In this document: positions 50,544 through 59,478 of the stretch, piece after piece
Layout of the letters: each line of letters begins with the position of its first letter
Numbering within the stretch: the stretch's first letter is position 1
Source: Cellulomonas sp. Leaf395
Lineage (GTDB): Bacteria > Actinomycetota > Actinomycetes > Actinomycetales > Cellulomonadaceae
Length of the DNA stretch: 64,000 bases
Direction: 5' to 3'
Assembly (NCBI RefSeq): GCF_001424125.1
Contig: NZ_LMQI01000004.1
Coordinates: 186,001 to 250,000, forward strand
Notes under the pieces: model-generated
The model's input: the letters and a program-made list of their open reading frames with translations, nothing else
Database searches by the model: none
What the model was told of the DNA's origin: nothing
Program-made: the position numbers and the translations under genes

Positions 50544-51187
50544 GCGTCCGCGTGATCGTCGTCGACGACGACGCCCTGGTGCGGTCGGGGCTGTCGCTCC
50601 TCCTCGACGGCGCGCACGGGATCAGCGTCGTCGCGCAGGTGTCCGACGGTTCCGGCGTGCCCGCCGCCCTCGACGCGCACCCCGTCGACGTCGTGCTCAT
50701 GGACCTGCGGATGCCCGGTGTCGACGGGATCGCGGCGACGCGGGCGGTCCGTCGTCGCCACGACCCACCGGCCGTGGTCGTGCTCACCACGTTCGACACC
50801 GCCGCCGAGGTCGAGGCCGCGCTGCACGCCGGCGCGAGCGGCTACCTGCTCAAGGACACCGAGCCGCAGCGGATCGTCGAGGCGGTGCTGGCGGCGGCGG
50901 CCGGAGAGCCGGTGCTGTCGCCGCGGGTGGCACGTCGTCTCATGGACTCCACCGCACGCACGAGCGGGTCCCGGGCCGCCGCACGTTCGACGCTCGACGG
51001 GCTGACCGACCGGGAGCGGGACGTTGTCGCTGCGATCGGGCGGGGAGCGAGCAATGCCGAGATCGGCCAGGAGCTGTACCTGTCGGTGGCGACCGTCAAG
51101 GCGCACGTGTCGAGCATCCTGCTCAAGCTCGGCCTGGAGAACAGGACGCAGGTGGCGTTGCTGGTCCACGAGGCGGACCTGCCCTGA
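50540..51187 (+). CDS. LuxR-type (NarL/FixJ) response regulator
   Basis: The GTG at 50540 overlaps the kinase stop and gives 215 residues. The receiver domain has the acidic pocket (VVDDD) and phosphoacceptor Asp55 in VVLMDLRMPG, then Thr in VVLTTFD and Lys in YLLKD. The C-terminal LuxR helix-turn-helix is LTDRERDVVAAIGRGASNAEI followed by VATVKAHVSSIL. It is the partner of the adjacent kinase and may control the divergent DUF6069 gene. Confidence 0.93.
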   Translation: MSVRVIVVDDDALVRSGLSLLLDGAHGISVVAQVSDGSGVPAALDAHPVDVVLMDLRMPGVDGIAATRAVRRRHDPPAVVVLTTFDTAAEVEAALHAGASGYLLKDTEPQRIVEAVLAAAAGEPVLSPRVARRLMDSTARTSGSRAAARSTLDGLTDRERDVVAAIGRGASNAEIGQELYLSVATVKAHVSSILLKLGLENRTQVALLVHEADLP

Positions 51188-51205
51188 GGGTGCGGCCAAC
51201 CGGAC

Positions 51206-51211
51206 TACCGT
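51206..51211 (+). promoter_or_regulatory. Possible -10 box of a leaderless dcd transcript
   Basis: TACCGT ends 6 bp before the GTG start of dcd and no Shine-Dalgarno is visible. This is the usual arrangement for leaderless mRNAs in actinobacteria. Confidence 0.4.
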
Positions 51212-51217
51212 GGCCCC

Positions 51218-51793
51218 GTGCTGCTCTCCGACCGTGACATCAGGGCCGAGCTCGAGTCGGGCCGCGTGGCCCTCGACCCCTACGAGCCCGCCATGCTCCA
51301 GCCCTCGAGCATCGACGTGCGGCTCGACCGGTACTTCCGGCTGTTCGACAACCACAAGTACCCGTTCATCGACCCCGCCGCGGACCAGCCGGACCTGACG
51401 CGGCTGGTCGAGGTCTCCCCGGGGGAGTCCTTCGTCCTGCACCCCGGAGAGTTCGTCCTCGGCTCCACGTACGAGGCCGTGACCCTGCCCGACGACATCG
51501 CCGCCCGGCTGGAGGGCAAGTCGTCGCTGGGCCGTCTCGGGCTGCTCACGCACTCGACGGCCGGGTTCATCGACCCGGGGTTCTCCGGGCACGTGACTCT
51601 CGAGCTGTCCAACGTCGCGACCCTGCCGATCCTGCTGTGGCCCGGCATGAAGATCGGCCAGATGTGCTTCTTCCGGCTGTCGTCCGCCTCCGAGCACCCC
51701 TACGGGTCCTCGCAGTACGGCTCGCGGTACCAGGGGCAGCGTGGCCCGACCGCGTCGCGGTCCTTCCAGAACTTCCACCGGACGGACGTCTGA
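51218..51793 (+). CDS. dcd: dCTP deaminase
   Basis: This 191-residue protein starts [19 protein letters not shown] and carries [35 protein letters not shown] (catalytic Glu and conserved Ser-Arg), [14 protein letters not shown] and [10 protein letters not shown]. These are hallmarks of the dCTP deaminase/dUTPase fold. It makes dUTP (or dUMP in the bifunctional form) for thymidylate synthesis and limits uracil incorporation. GTG start with no Shine-Dalgarno. Two bp after its stop a paralogous hypothetical gene begins, followed by two more coupled genes. Confidence 0.95.
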   Translation: MLLSDRDIRAELESGRVALDPYEPAMLQPSSIDVRLDRYFRLFDNHKYPFIDPAADQPDLTRLVEVSPGESFVLHPGEFVLGSTYEAVTLPDDIAARLEGKSSLGRLGLLTHSTAGFIDPGFSGHVTLELSNVATLPILLWPGMKIGQMCFFRLSSASEHPYGSSQYGSRYQGQRGPTASRSFQNFHRTDV

Positions 51794-51795
51794 GC

Positions 51796-52938
51796 GTGGC
51801 TCGGCTGACCCGGCTCCCGGTCGACGACCCCGGTCTCCGTGACCGCCACATCCTCGCGCTGCCGCCGGACGTCGAGGCCGACGAGGTCGAGGTGCTGGCC
51901 ATCAGCCGGTTCTCCAGCGCGCGCTGGGAGGAGCGGCCGCAGGACTCCCTGCAGCCCCGCGGGATCATCGGCCCGATGACGGCCGCGCTCGGCATCCGTG
52001 CCGTCGGCTCCGCGACCATCCCCACGCGCACGCTCCGGCTGGCGCGGCTCTCGACGCTGAACGGCCCGTACCGCATGGAGACGGAGGACGCCGTCAGCCT
52101 CGGCCTGCCGGCGACGGCCACCCTCGCGTACGTGCTGGTCTGCCCGCGCGAACGGGGCGAGAAGCCGTACCCCGGAGGTGACCGCGACGGCCTGAAGCGC
52201 GCGTTCCCCGACGGCATGCCGATCCGCGAGGAGGAGCGCGTCCTGCAGTGGCTGGTCGCGGCCGCCCGCCGCCTCGGCGGCTCCGTGCGCACCGGCGAGA
52301 ACGGCGTCGTGCTCACGCCCGACGTCGACAGCGCCATCGACCTCACCGTGCTCTCCGACTCCTGGCTCGAACCGGCAGAGGCGCTCGCCGCCGTCCAGTC
52401 GGTGCAGCCCCGCGCGCGGCTCAGCGAGCCCACGAGCACGTGGACCGGACCCGCGCCCGGCGTCGGCCGTGACGCCGGCGGCCGCCCCGGCTGGGTGGTC
52501 GAGGCCGGCGGACGCGGACTGTCCGCCGCGCTGGAGCGCTACGGCGTCGACGACGAGGCCGAGCGCCAGCGGCTCATGGACGAGGCGTCGGCGTACGACG
52601 AGCTGATGCTCGCGGTCCCGCCCCTGCCTGAGGCGTACGGGGTGCTAGTCGACCTCGGGCACGACGGGATGCTGTCCGTCGAGGCCGGCGTCGAGACCTC
52701 CCTGCCGCCCCTGATGCGTGACCTGCCGTGGACCCGGGACGGTGTCGTCGCCTACCGCGTGCACTGGGAGCCACCGTTCATCGAGGAGCTCGAGTCCGAG
52801 CGCCCGTCGTTCGAGCACCGCGTCGCCCGGTCCCGCGCCGCCCCTCTGGTGCAGGCCGTCGCGCGCGTCGTGCACGCCGCCATCGGCGGTGAGATCGCCG
52901 ACGAGGCCGACTTCCTGGTCGACCCCGAGGACATCTGA
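51796..52938 (+). CDS. Hypothetical protein coupled to dcd; paralogue of the gene at 31821
   Basis: This 380-residue soluble protein begins at a GTG 2 bp after the dcd stop. It contains two similar-looking halves of alternating strands and helices, with VLQWLVAAARRLGGSVRTGE and AIDLTVLSDSWLEPAEALAAV in the middle. A conserved end, YRVHWEPPFIEELESERPS with VGGE-like IGGEIADEADFLVDP, is shared with the 308-residue protein at 31821. No catalytic motif is recognisable. Close packing with dcd, a P-loop kinase and a NUDIX gene hints at nucleotide metabolism, but that is inference. Confidence 0.72.
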   Translation: MARLTRLPVDDPGLRDRHILALPPDVEADEVEVLAISRFSSARWEERPQDSLQPRGIIGPMTAALGIRAVGSATIPTRTLRLARLSTLNGPYRMETEDAVSLGLPATATLAYVLVCPRERGEKPYPGGDRDGLKRAFPDGMPIREEERVLQWLVAAARRLGGSVRTGENGVVLTPDVDSAIDLTVLSDSWLEPAEALAAVQSVQPRARLSEPTSTWTGPAPGVGRDAGGRPGWVVEAGGRGLSAALERYGVDDEAERQRLMDEASAYDELMLAVPPLPEAYGVLVDLGHDGMLSVEAGVETSLPPLMRDLPWTRDGVVAYRVHWEPPFIEELESERPSFEHRVARSRAAPLVQAVARVVHAAIGGEIADEADFLVDPEDI

Positions 52939-52939
52939 C

Positions 52940-53458
52940 GTGACCGGCGCGGTGGTCCTGATCACCGGGGTCATGGCCGCCGGGAAGTCGACCGTGGCGC
53001 AGCTGCTGGCCGAGCGGCTTCCACGGGCCGTGCACGTGCGCGGGGACGTGTTCCGGCGGATGGTCGTGTCGGGCCGTGTCGAGATGGAGCCCTCGGGTCC
53101 CGACGAGGCCCTGGTGCAGCTCCACCTGCGGTACCGGCTGGCCGCGCTCGTGGCCGACGAGTACGCCGACGCCGGGTTCACGGCCGTCGTCCAGGACATC
53201 GCGCTCGGCGACGACCTCCCCGCGTGGGTGGCGATGTTCCGGAACGCCCCGCAGGTGGTGGTTCTGGCGCCGTCGGCGGAAGCCGTGTCGGCACGGGAGG
53301 CCGGGCGGGTCAAGACCGGGTACGGCACCTGGACCGTGGACGACCTCGACGCCGCCCTCCGCGACGGGACGCCTCGGATCGGGCTCTGGCTCGACACCAC
53401 GGCACAGACGCCGGACCAGACGGTCGACGCGATCGTCTCGGCGATGGCGAGGGCGTGA
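52940..53458 (+). CDS. P-loop small-molecule kinase
   Basis: The GTG at 52940 follows the previous stop by 1 bp and gives 172 residues. Walker A is GVMAAGKST and is followed by a base-binding DVFRRMVVSG-like segment and VVQDIALGDDLP. It resembles the AAA_33/adenylylsulfate-kinase-like or chloramphenicol-phosphotransferase-like group of small kinases. The phosphorylated substrate is unknown. Its stop overlaps the NUDIX start (GTGA), so the two are translated together. Confidence 0.8.
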   Translation: MTGAVVLITGVMAAGKSTVAQLLAERLPRAVHVRGDVFRRMVVSGRVEMEPSGPDEALVQLHLRYRLAALVADEYADAGFTAVVQDIALGDDLPAWVAMFRNAPQVVVLAPSAEAVSAREAGRVKTGYGTWTVDDLDAALRDGTPRIGLWLDTTAQTPDQTVDAIVSAMARA

Positions 53459-53922
53459 CCGTGGCGGCCCGCACGAGTGCCGGGCTCCTGGTCTTCCGTC
53501 GGACCGCCGGGATCGAGGTGCTGCTCGGGCACATGGGTGGGCCGTTCTGGGCGCGCAAGGACGCGGGCGCGTGGACGATCCCGAAGGGGGAGCCGGCACC
53601 CGGCGAGGACCCCTACGCGACCGCGCTGCGGGAGTTCGCCGAGGAGATCGGGGTGCCGGCGCCGTCGTCGGAACCCGTCCCGCTCGGGGACGTGAAGCAG
53701 AGCGGCGGCAAGGTCGTCACCGCGTGGGCGCTGGAGGGCGACCTCGACGTGTCCGCCATCGCCAGCAACCTCGTCGAGATCGCCTGGCCGCCGCGGTCCG
53801 GGCGAACCCTGCTCGTGCCCGAGCTGGACCGGGCCGGGTGGTTCGCGCCCGACGAGGCCCGCAGGCTCGTGATCAGCGCGCAGGCGGCGTTCGTGGACCG
53901 GCTGGAGGAGCTGCTCAGGTGA
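53455..53922 (+). CDS. NUDIX hydrolase
   Basis: This 155-residue protein has a nearly canonical NUDIX box (GEPAPGEDPYATALREFAEEIGV, shown in parts: GEPAPGED, REFAEEIGV) after PFWARKDAGAWTIPKG, which is typical of the bis(5'-nucleosyl) tetraphosphatase or DUF4743-like clade. It hydrolyses a nucleoside diphosphate derivative. Coupled to the preceding kinase. Its 3' end overlaps the convergent metallo-hydrolase gene by 8 bp. Confidence 0.88.
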   Translation: MTVAARTSAGLLVFRRTAGIEVLLGHMGGPFWARKDAGAWTIPKGEPAPGEDPYATALREFAEEIGVPAPSSEPVPLGDVKQSGGKVVTAWALEGDLDVSAIASNLVEIAWPPRSGRTLLVPELDRAGWFAPDEARRLVISAQAAFVDRLEELLR

Positions 53923-54730
53923 GGTGGTCGAAGTCGCCGTTGGTCCAGCCGATGTGGCGTTCCGCGGAGCGGCGGACGACCTCCTTCGCGTCGGTCGGGA
54001 TGACGTTGGCGAAGTTGCCGTAGAGGCGGTCGAACTCCAGGCGGTCGACGTGGTCCGCGACGCGGCGGGCGACGGCCCCGGACAGCGGCAGGTGGTTCGG
54101 GTAGCTGCGCATGAACGCGACCGACGTCCGGTCGGGGTTGGCGAAGAGCGTGTCCCCGCTGAGCAGCACGCCCTTGCCGCCGGCCCCGGCCGCCCAGTGC
54201 GCGACCGCGCTGCCGGGGAAGTGGCCGCCCGGCTGCGACAGCGTCACGCCCGGCAGGATCTCCCGCTCGCCGGACCACGTCTCGATCACCGGGTCGGGGC
54301 GGTTGATCCAGTGCGCGTCGGCCTCCGCGACGAGGACCGGTGCGTTGCCCAGGTCGCGGCTCCACTCCACCTGGATGCCGTACATGTGCGGGTGGCTGGC
54401 GGTGATCGCCCGGACCGGACCCAGCGCGAGGATCCGCTCGACCACCTCGTCGTCGAGGAAGCCGATCGGGTCCCACAGGAGGCTGCCCTCGGGGCTGACC
54501 AGCAGCTTCGACTGCTGGCCGATGCCGGCGGTCGGGGAGCTGGTGATCGCGTACAGGTCCGGCTCGAGCTCCTGCAGCAGTGCGCGGTAGCCCTGCTCGC
54601 GGAGCTCGTCCAGGGTGGTCCAGCGCTGGCCCGACGCGGGCACCCACTGGCGTTCGTCGGCGCAGATGGGGCAGACGTCGAGCTGCTCGGCACTCTCCAC
54701 GGCGCACGTGGCGCAGATCCAGAAGGCCAT
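53915..54730 (-). CDS. Metallo-beta-lactamase fold hydrolase with N-terminal zinc ribbon
   Basis: The ATG at 54730 gives 271 residues. The N-terminus is a rubredoxin-like zinc ribbon (ICATCAV then DVCPICAD). The rest is a metallo-beta-lactamase fold with ASHPHMYGIQ (variant of HxHxDH), LSQPGGHFPGSAVAHW and LSGDTLFA. The metal motif is SHPHMYG, so the second Asp/His of the classic motif is replaced; activity may be reduced or altered. A GTG at 54739 is an alternative start. Confidence 0.8.
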   Translation of the reverse strand: MAFWICATCAVESAEQLDVCPICADERQWVPASGQRWTTLDELREQGYRALLQELEPDLYAITSSPTAGIGQQSKLLVSPEGSLLWDPIGFLDDEVVERILALGPVRAITASHPHMYGIQVEWSRDLGNAPVLVAEADAHWINRPDPVIETWSGEREILPGVTLSQPGGHFPGSAVAHWAAGAGGKGVLLSGDTLFANPDRTSVAFMRSYPNHLPLSGAVARRVADHVDRLEFDRLYGNFANVIPTDAKEVVRRSAERHIGWTNGDFDHLT

Positions 54731-54735
54731 GCCCG

Positions 54736-55350
54736 TCACGCTAGCCGCAGGTACAGGTCGCGCAGAAGGGCGATCTCGGCGCCGTGGTGGATGACCTCCT
54801 GGTTGACCCACCAGACCACGTCGAGGAACACGTCCTCCGCGTCGGAGCCGTACGGGTACGTGCTGTAGCCGACCGTGTCGAGGGCGGCATCGTCGGCACG
54901 CAGGAGTGTCGCGCGCCAGGCGTCCGACGCCGACGTGAGCCCGGCGATCGCCCCCGCCGCGGTGCCCTGCGGCTCGTCGGACTCCTCCGTCAGAGAGTGG
55001 GTGCCGTCGGTGTGGTCCGCGCGACCGGCGAGCATCTCCGCCAGGTGGTTGATCCGCCACGCGATCGTCGTGACCGGCGGCGGCCACGGGTGCGGTCGGC
55101 CGCCGTCGCGACCCCACTCGCCCGCGCCGACGAGGACTGTCGCACCGACTCCCGGTCCGTCCGAGTGGCGACGCACCGACCAGCTGCCCGGCACCGGCTC
55201 CCACAGCAGCTCCGCGTCGGTCAGCGGGGGGACCTCGACCTGCTCGCCGTCGCCGCTGTCCATCGTCGGACCGGTGAGGCGGTGCAGGAGGCGCTCGCGG
55301 GCGAAGTCGTACTCGGCGAGGAGGGGCGCCAGGCGGGCGGGGACGGTCAT
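54736..55350 (-). CDS. DinB-like protein
   Basis: This 204-residue protein is helical with the DinB-type YDFARERLLHRLTG start, WRINHLAEMLAGR and a late IHHGAEIALLRDLYL. The likely metal site is formed by the His residues in these segments. It is longer than the first DinB protein at 31135. Mycothiol-dependent or metal-dependent function is only a family inference. It is just upstream of the metallo-hydrolase gene and probably co-transcribed. Confidence 0.78.
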   Translation of the reverse strand: MTVPARLAPLLAEYDFARERLLHRLTGPTMDSGDGEQVEVPPLTDAELLWEPVPGSWSVRRHSDGPGVGATVLVGAGEWGRDGGRPHPWPPPVTTIAWRINHLAEMLAGRADHTDGTHSLTEESDEPQGTAAGAIAGLTSASDAWRATLLRADDAALDTVGYSTYPYGSDAEDVFLDVVWWVNQEVIHHGAEIALLRDLYLRLA

Positions 55351-55392
55351 CGTTCGACCGTTCTCCTCGCCGGGGTCGGCCGCAAGGGGTTT

Positions 55393-55740
55393 CTACGCGG
55401 GCTTCACCACGCACCACTCGTTGCCCTCGGGGTCGAGCAGCACCTGGAACGAGCCCTCGTTGTCGACGTGGATCTCGCCGAACCTCGTCGCGCCCAGCGC
55501 CTCCGCCTGGGCGGTCGCCTCCGGGATGTCGTCGACCTCGACGTCGAGGTGCACGCGGTTCTTCACCGCCTTGCCCTCGGGCACCCGCTGGAACGCGACC
55601 CGGGTCCAGCCCGGCGGGTCCACGTAGTGCCACCCGTCGTTGCGGCCCACCGGGGTGCCGCCGAGCACGCCGGCCCAGAATCGTGCGAGGACCGCAGGGT
55701 CCGCGCAGTCGAAGACGACCTCGTCGATGCGTCCGATCAT
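55393..55740 (-). CDS. VOC (glyoxalase/bleomycin resistance) family protein
   Basis: This 115-residue protein has the two betaalphabetabetabeta modules of the VOC fold (VFDCADPAVLARFWAGVLGG, and VHLDVEVDDIPEATAQAEALG, then FQVLLDPEGNEWCVV). The metal ligands His/Glu are plausible but the specific reaction is not. Its ATG overlaps the stop of the ABC transporter upstream by 4 bp, so they are coupled. Confidence 0.87.
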   Translation of the reverse strand: MIGRIDEVVFDCADPAVLARFWAGVLGGTPVGRNDGWHYVDPPGWTRVAFQRVPEGKAVKNRVHLDVEVDDIPEATAQAEALGATRFGEIHVDNEGSFQVLLDPEGNEWCVVKPA

Positions 55741-57626
55741 GCGGCGACGGTAGCGCTGCCTTCGAACTGCGTGCGGTACAGCTCCGCGTACACGCCGCCG
55801 CGGGCGAGGAGCTCGGTGTGGGTGCCCTGGTCGACGACCCGGCCGTGGTCCAGGACGACGATCGAGTCGGCCTGCCGCACGGTCGAGAGGCGGTGGGCGA
55901 TGACGATGCTCGTGCGACCGGTCAGGGCCTCGTCGAGCGCCGCCTGGACCGCGGCCTCGGACCCGGAGTCGAGGTGCGCGGTGGCCTCGTCGAGGATGAC
56001 GACGTCGGGAGCCTTGAGCAGCATCCGGGCGATGGCCAGTCGCTGCCGCTCACCGCCGGACAGCCGGTAGCCGCGGTCGCCGACGACGGTGTGGATGCCG
56101 TCGGGCAGGGTCGCGACGAGGTCCGCGATGTGCGCCTGCTGCAGCGCGCGCTCGATCTCGGCGTCGGTGGCCTCCGGGCGGGCATAGCGCAGGTTCTCCG
56201 CGATCGTGTCGTGGAAGAGGTGGGCCTCCTGGCTGACGACGCCGACCGTCGCGCGCAGCGAGGCGGTCGTGACGTCCCGCAGGTCGGCGCCGGCGATGCG
56301 CACGGAGCCAGCCGTCGGGTCGTACATGCGCGTGACCAGCTGCGAGATGGTCGTCTTGCCGGCGCCCGAGTGACCGACGAGCGCGACCATGTGGCCGGCG
56401 GGGACGGTGAAGCTCACGTCGTCCAGGGTGTTCTGGTTGACCTCGTTCCGGAGGGTCGCGACCGACTCCAGGGAGGCCAGCGAGACCTCGTCGGCGCCCG
56501 GGTAGCGGAAGCTGACGCCGTCGAGCCGGACGGTCGCGCCGTGCTGGGCCTTCTCGGCGGCGAGGTCGATCGCGTCCGGCTTCTCGGCGACCGTCGGCTC
56601 CAGGTCGAGCACCTCGAGCACCCGCTCGAAGCTCACCAGCGCGGTCATCACGTCGACCTGGACGTTCGACATCGCCGTGAGCGGTCCGTACAAGCGGCCG
56701 AGGTAGGCAGTGAGGGCGACGACGACGCCGACGGTCAGCTGGCCGCGGATCGCCATGACGCCCCCGAGGCCGTAGACGATGGCGATGGCGACGCTGGCCA
56801 GGGTGGTCAGCCCGACGCGGAACCAGGTGGAGTACAGGGCGCGGGTGACGCCGATGTCGCGGACGCGGCCGACCTGGTCCGAGTAGTTCTGGGACTCGCG
56901 CTGCGGGTCGCCGAAGATCTTCACCAGGTGCGCGCCGGCGACGTTGAACCGCTCGTTCATGATCTGCGCGGCGTCGGCGTTGAGCGCGTAGCTCTCGCGG
57001 GTGATCGCGGCGATCTTCTTGCCGAACCAGCGGGCCGGGAAGATGAACGCCGGCAGCAGGACCAAGCTGAGCAGGGTCAGCTGCCAGGACATGCTGAGCA
57101 TGGCCGCGAGGACGAAAACGATGGTCAGCGAGTTGCTCACCACGTTCTGCAGGGTCGAGGTGAACGCCTGCTGCGCGCCGAGCACGTCGCCGTTGAGCCG
57201 CTGCACCAGGGCGCCGGTCTTGGCCCGGCTGAAGAACGCGAGCGGCATGCGCTGCACGTGGTCGAAGACCGCGGTGCGCAGGTCGCGGATCAGGCCTTCG
57301 CCCACCTGCGACGACACCCAGCGGTCGGCGACGGCCAGGCCTGCGGTGACGATCGCGAGCACGGCGACGACGGCGGCGACGGTGAGGACGACCTCGGTGT
57401 TGCCGGCCGTGATGCCGTCGTCGATGAGGGTCTTGAACAGCAGGGGGGTTACTGCGCCCGCCGCGGCCTCGACGGCGATGAGCGCGACGAAGACCGCGAG
57501 CTTGCCCTTGTACGGGCGCGCGAACTGCAGGATCCGCTTCAGGGTGTCGCGCGTCAGCTTGTGGTCCGCGACCGTGCGGTCCTTGGCGAAGCTGCGCATG
57601 TTGGGGCTGCCGGGAGTCATCGACAC
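55737..57626 (-). CDS. Single-gene ABC exporter (TMD-NBD)
   Basis: The GTG at 57626 (GAGAGGTGGG upstream) gives 629 residues; ATGs at 57620 and 57599 are alternatives. Six membrane helices form the exporter domain. The ATPase has Walker A GHSGAGKTT, LSGGERQR and VVILDEATAHLD, all intact. It is divergent from a MarR regulator, the usual arrangement for a drug exporter repressed by MarR. It should work as a homodimer unless it pairs with another half-transporter such as that at 59479. Confidence 0.92.
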   Translation of the reverse strand: MSMTPGSPNMRSFAKDRTVADHKLTRDTLKRILQFARPYKGKLAVFVALIAVEAAAGAVTPLLFKTLIDDGITAGNTEVVLTVAAVVAVLAIVTAGLAVADRWVSSQVGEGLIRDLRTAVFDHVQRMPLAFFSRAKTGALVQRLNGDVLGAQQAFTSTLQNVVSNSLTIVFVLAAMLSMSWQLTLLSLVLLPAFIFPARWFGKKIAAITRESYALNADAAQIMNERFNVAGAHLVKIFGDPQRESQNYSDQVGRVRDIGVTRALYSTWFRVGLTTLASVAIAIVYGLGGVMAIRGQLTVGVVVALTAYLGRLYGPLTAMSNVQVDVMTALVSFERVLEVLDLEPTVAEKPDAIDLAAEKAQHGATVRLDGVSFRYPGADEVSLASLESVATLRNEVNQNTLDDVSFTVPAGHMVALVGHSGAGKTTISQLVTRMYDPTAGSVRIAGADLRDVTTASLRATVGVVSQEAHLFHDTIAENLRYARPEATDAEIERALQQAHIADLVATLPDGIHTVVGDRGYRLSGGERQRLAIARMLLKAPDVVILDEATAHLDSGSEAAVQAALDEALTGRTSIVIAHRLSTVRQADSIVVLDHGRVVDQGTHTELLARGGVYAELYRTQFEGSATVAA

Positions 57627-57712
57627 GGGCCCACCTCTCTCTCGCACTGTGGTGCGATGCTGAGGTTAACTCACTATGTGTCTGCATCACAAGTTGCGAT
57701 AGTCTCGCCGCC

Positions 57713-58150
57713 GTGACCTCCGACGACTCCGGAGAGCTCCTCGAGCTCCTCTACGGCGTGCTCCGTGGCGTCCGCCGCGACGCCGCCGCCCGGCTCGAGC
57801 TGCAGGGCACCACGCCCGGGCAGCTGCGGCTGCTGCGCACGCTCGAGCGGTGCGACGGGCCACGCCGGCTCGGTGAGCTCGCCGCTGCGCTCGACGTCGC
57901 ACCCCGGTCGGTGACGTCGAAGGTGGATGCCGCGGAGGAGGACGGACTGGTCCGACGACTGCCCGACCCGACGGACCGGCGCGCGACCCTGCTGGAGCTC
58001 ACGCCGGCTGGGCGGGGGCTGTTGGCCGCGATCTCGGCGCAGCGGCACGAGGGGGCCGCGGAGCGGTTGGGCCGGCTGTCGGCGGACGAGCAGGCCGAGC
58101 TGTTGCGGTTGCTGCGGATCGTGGGTGACGGGGCGCCGGCGGAGGGCTGA
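57713..58150 (+). CDS. MarR-family regulator
   Basis: This 145-residue protein has the MarR winged helix (TPGQLRLLRTLERCDGPRRL, LAAALDVAPRSVTSKVDAAE, GLVRRLPDPTDRRATLLELT). It is divergent from the ABC exporter gene. TAGTCT stands 7 bp before its GTG (leaderless type). The 86-bp interval is AT-richer than its surroundings and contains TGTG/CACA half-sites around 57678-57691, where it likely binds. Efflux pump repression relieved by a phenolic or toxic ligand is the expected mode. Confidence 0.9.
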   Translation: MTSDDSGELLELLYGVLRGVRRDAAARLELQGTTPGQLRLLRTLERCDGPRRLGELAAALDVAPRSVTSKVDAAEEDGLVRRLPDPTDRRATLLELTPAGRGLLAAISAQRHEGAAERLGRLSADEQAELLRLLRIVGDGAPAEG

Positions 58151-58209
58151 CGGCGACAGGTGTCGACTGTCGAGCCACCCCCGCGGTGCGAGCGGGCCAT
58201 CATGGGTCC

Positions 58210-59475
58210 GTGCCCACCGTTCCGGATGACGACGAGCTCGAGCTGATCCGTCGGTCCGGTGTCGTGCTGCGGGTCGGGAGGCTGAGCCTGTCGGCCGGCA
58301 CCGGCTCGTACCGGGTGAAGGCCTCCATGGCGCGGATCGCCACGGCGTTGGGCATCGACCGGCATGAGGCGCACGTGACGCTCACGGAGATCACGACGAC
58401 GTCCCACCGCGGGCCCAGCTTCCGCACCGAGGTGACCGAGGTGCGCACCATCGGCGTGAACGTCGACCGGCTCACCGAGCTGGAGCACCTGGCAGGTCGT
58501 GTGGACGCAGCGGGCCGCGTGTCGCCCGACGAGGTCACCACCGCGCTGGACCGCATCGCCGAGAAGCCACCGCTCTACCCTGTGCTGCTCAACGCGCTCT
58601 GGGCCGCCGTCGCGTGTGCCGCGTTCTCCTTCCTGAACAGCGGTGGTCTCGTCGAGATGGTCGCGGTGTTCGTCGGGGCGTTCTTGGGCCAGGCGCTGCG
58701 GCGCACGATGCTCCACCGCGGGTTCAACCAGTTCGGCGTCACCATGCTCAGCGCCACGGTGGCGTGCCTGGGCTATCTCGGGTTCGTGTGGCTGCTCGAG
58801 GCCGCAGGCGTGGTGGGCGTCGGTCACGAGGCGGGCTACGTCTCGGCCGTGCTGTTCCTGGTCCCGGGGTTCCCGCTGGTCACCGGGTTCCTCGACCTGG
58901 CGAAGCTGGACTTCTCCGCGGGGATCGCCCGCCTGGTGCATGCGCTGATGATCCTGACGTCCGCCGCGCTCGCGCTGTGGGCGGTGTCGCTGGTCATCGG
59001 GCTCAGCCCCGACCCGCCTGCCGCTGTCGACCTCGAACCGGGGCCCCTGCTAGCGCTGCGCTTCGTCGCCAGCTTCCTCGGCGTGCTCGGTTTCGCGCTC
59101 ATGTTCAACAGCCCCTGGCGCATCGCGCTCGCGGCGGCCGGCGTCGGCATGGTGGCGAACGTGCTGCGCATCGAGATGGTCGAAGCACCGGTGCCCCCGC
59201 AGGCGGCCGCGGCCGTCGCGGCGCTGGCCGTCGGGCTGCTCACCGCCGTCATCGCGCCGCGGCTCGACGTCCCGAGGATCACCGTCTACGTCCCGGCCGT
59301 GACGATCATGGTGCCGGGCGTCCTCGCCTACCGGGCCGTGTTCCACATCTCCAACGGCAACACGGTCGACGCCCTTGCGTTCGGGGTCGAGGCAGCGCTC
59401 ATCGTCGCCGCTCTCGCCATCGGCCTGGCCATCGCCCGCATGCTCACCGACCCCACCTGGGCGTACGAACGCTGA
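58210..59475 (+). CDS. ThrE-type threonine/serine exporter
   Basis: This 421-residue protein has an N-terminal soluble domain (VLRVGRLSLSAGTGSYRVK then MARIATALGI). About ten membrane helices follow (VLLNALWAAVACAAFSFL, VFVGAFLGQALRRTML, PVPPQAAAAVAALAVGLL). Both ThrE domains, DUF1212-like and YjjB-like, are fused as in actinobacterial ThrE. It exports threonine or serine. The GTG has no strong Shine-Dalgarno; the transcript may be leaderless. Confidence 0.85.
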   Translation: MPTVPDDDELELIRRSGVVLRVGRLSLSAGTGSYRVKASMARIATALGIDRHEAHVTLTEITTTSHRGPSFRTEVTEVRTIGVNVDRLTELEHLAGRVDAAGRVSPDEVTTALDRIAEKPPLYPVLLNALWAAVACAAFSFLNSGGLVEMVAVFVGAFLGQALRRTMLHRGFNQFGVTMLSATVACLGYLGFVWLLEAAGVVGVGHEAGYVSAVLFLVPGFPLVTGFLDLAKLDFSAGIARLVHALMILTSAALALWAVSLVIGLSPDPPAAVDLEPGPLLALRFVASFLGVLGFALMFNSPWRIALAAAGVGMVANVLRIEMVEAPVPPQAAAAVAALAVGLLTAVIAPRLDVPRITVYVPAVTIMVPGVLAYRAVFHISNGNTVDALAFGVEAALIVAALAIGLAIARMLTDPTWAYER

Positions 59476-59478
59476 GCG

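Noticed and set aside
54736..55350. This DinB gene as a recent duplicate of the one at 31135
   Set aside because: Lengths, flanks and most residues differ; only the general fold is shared.
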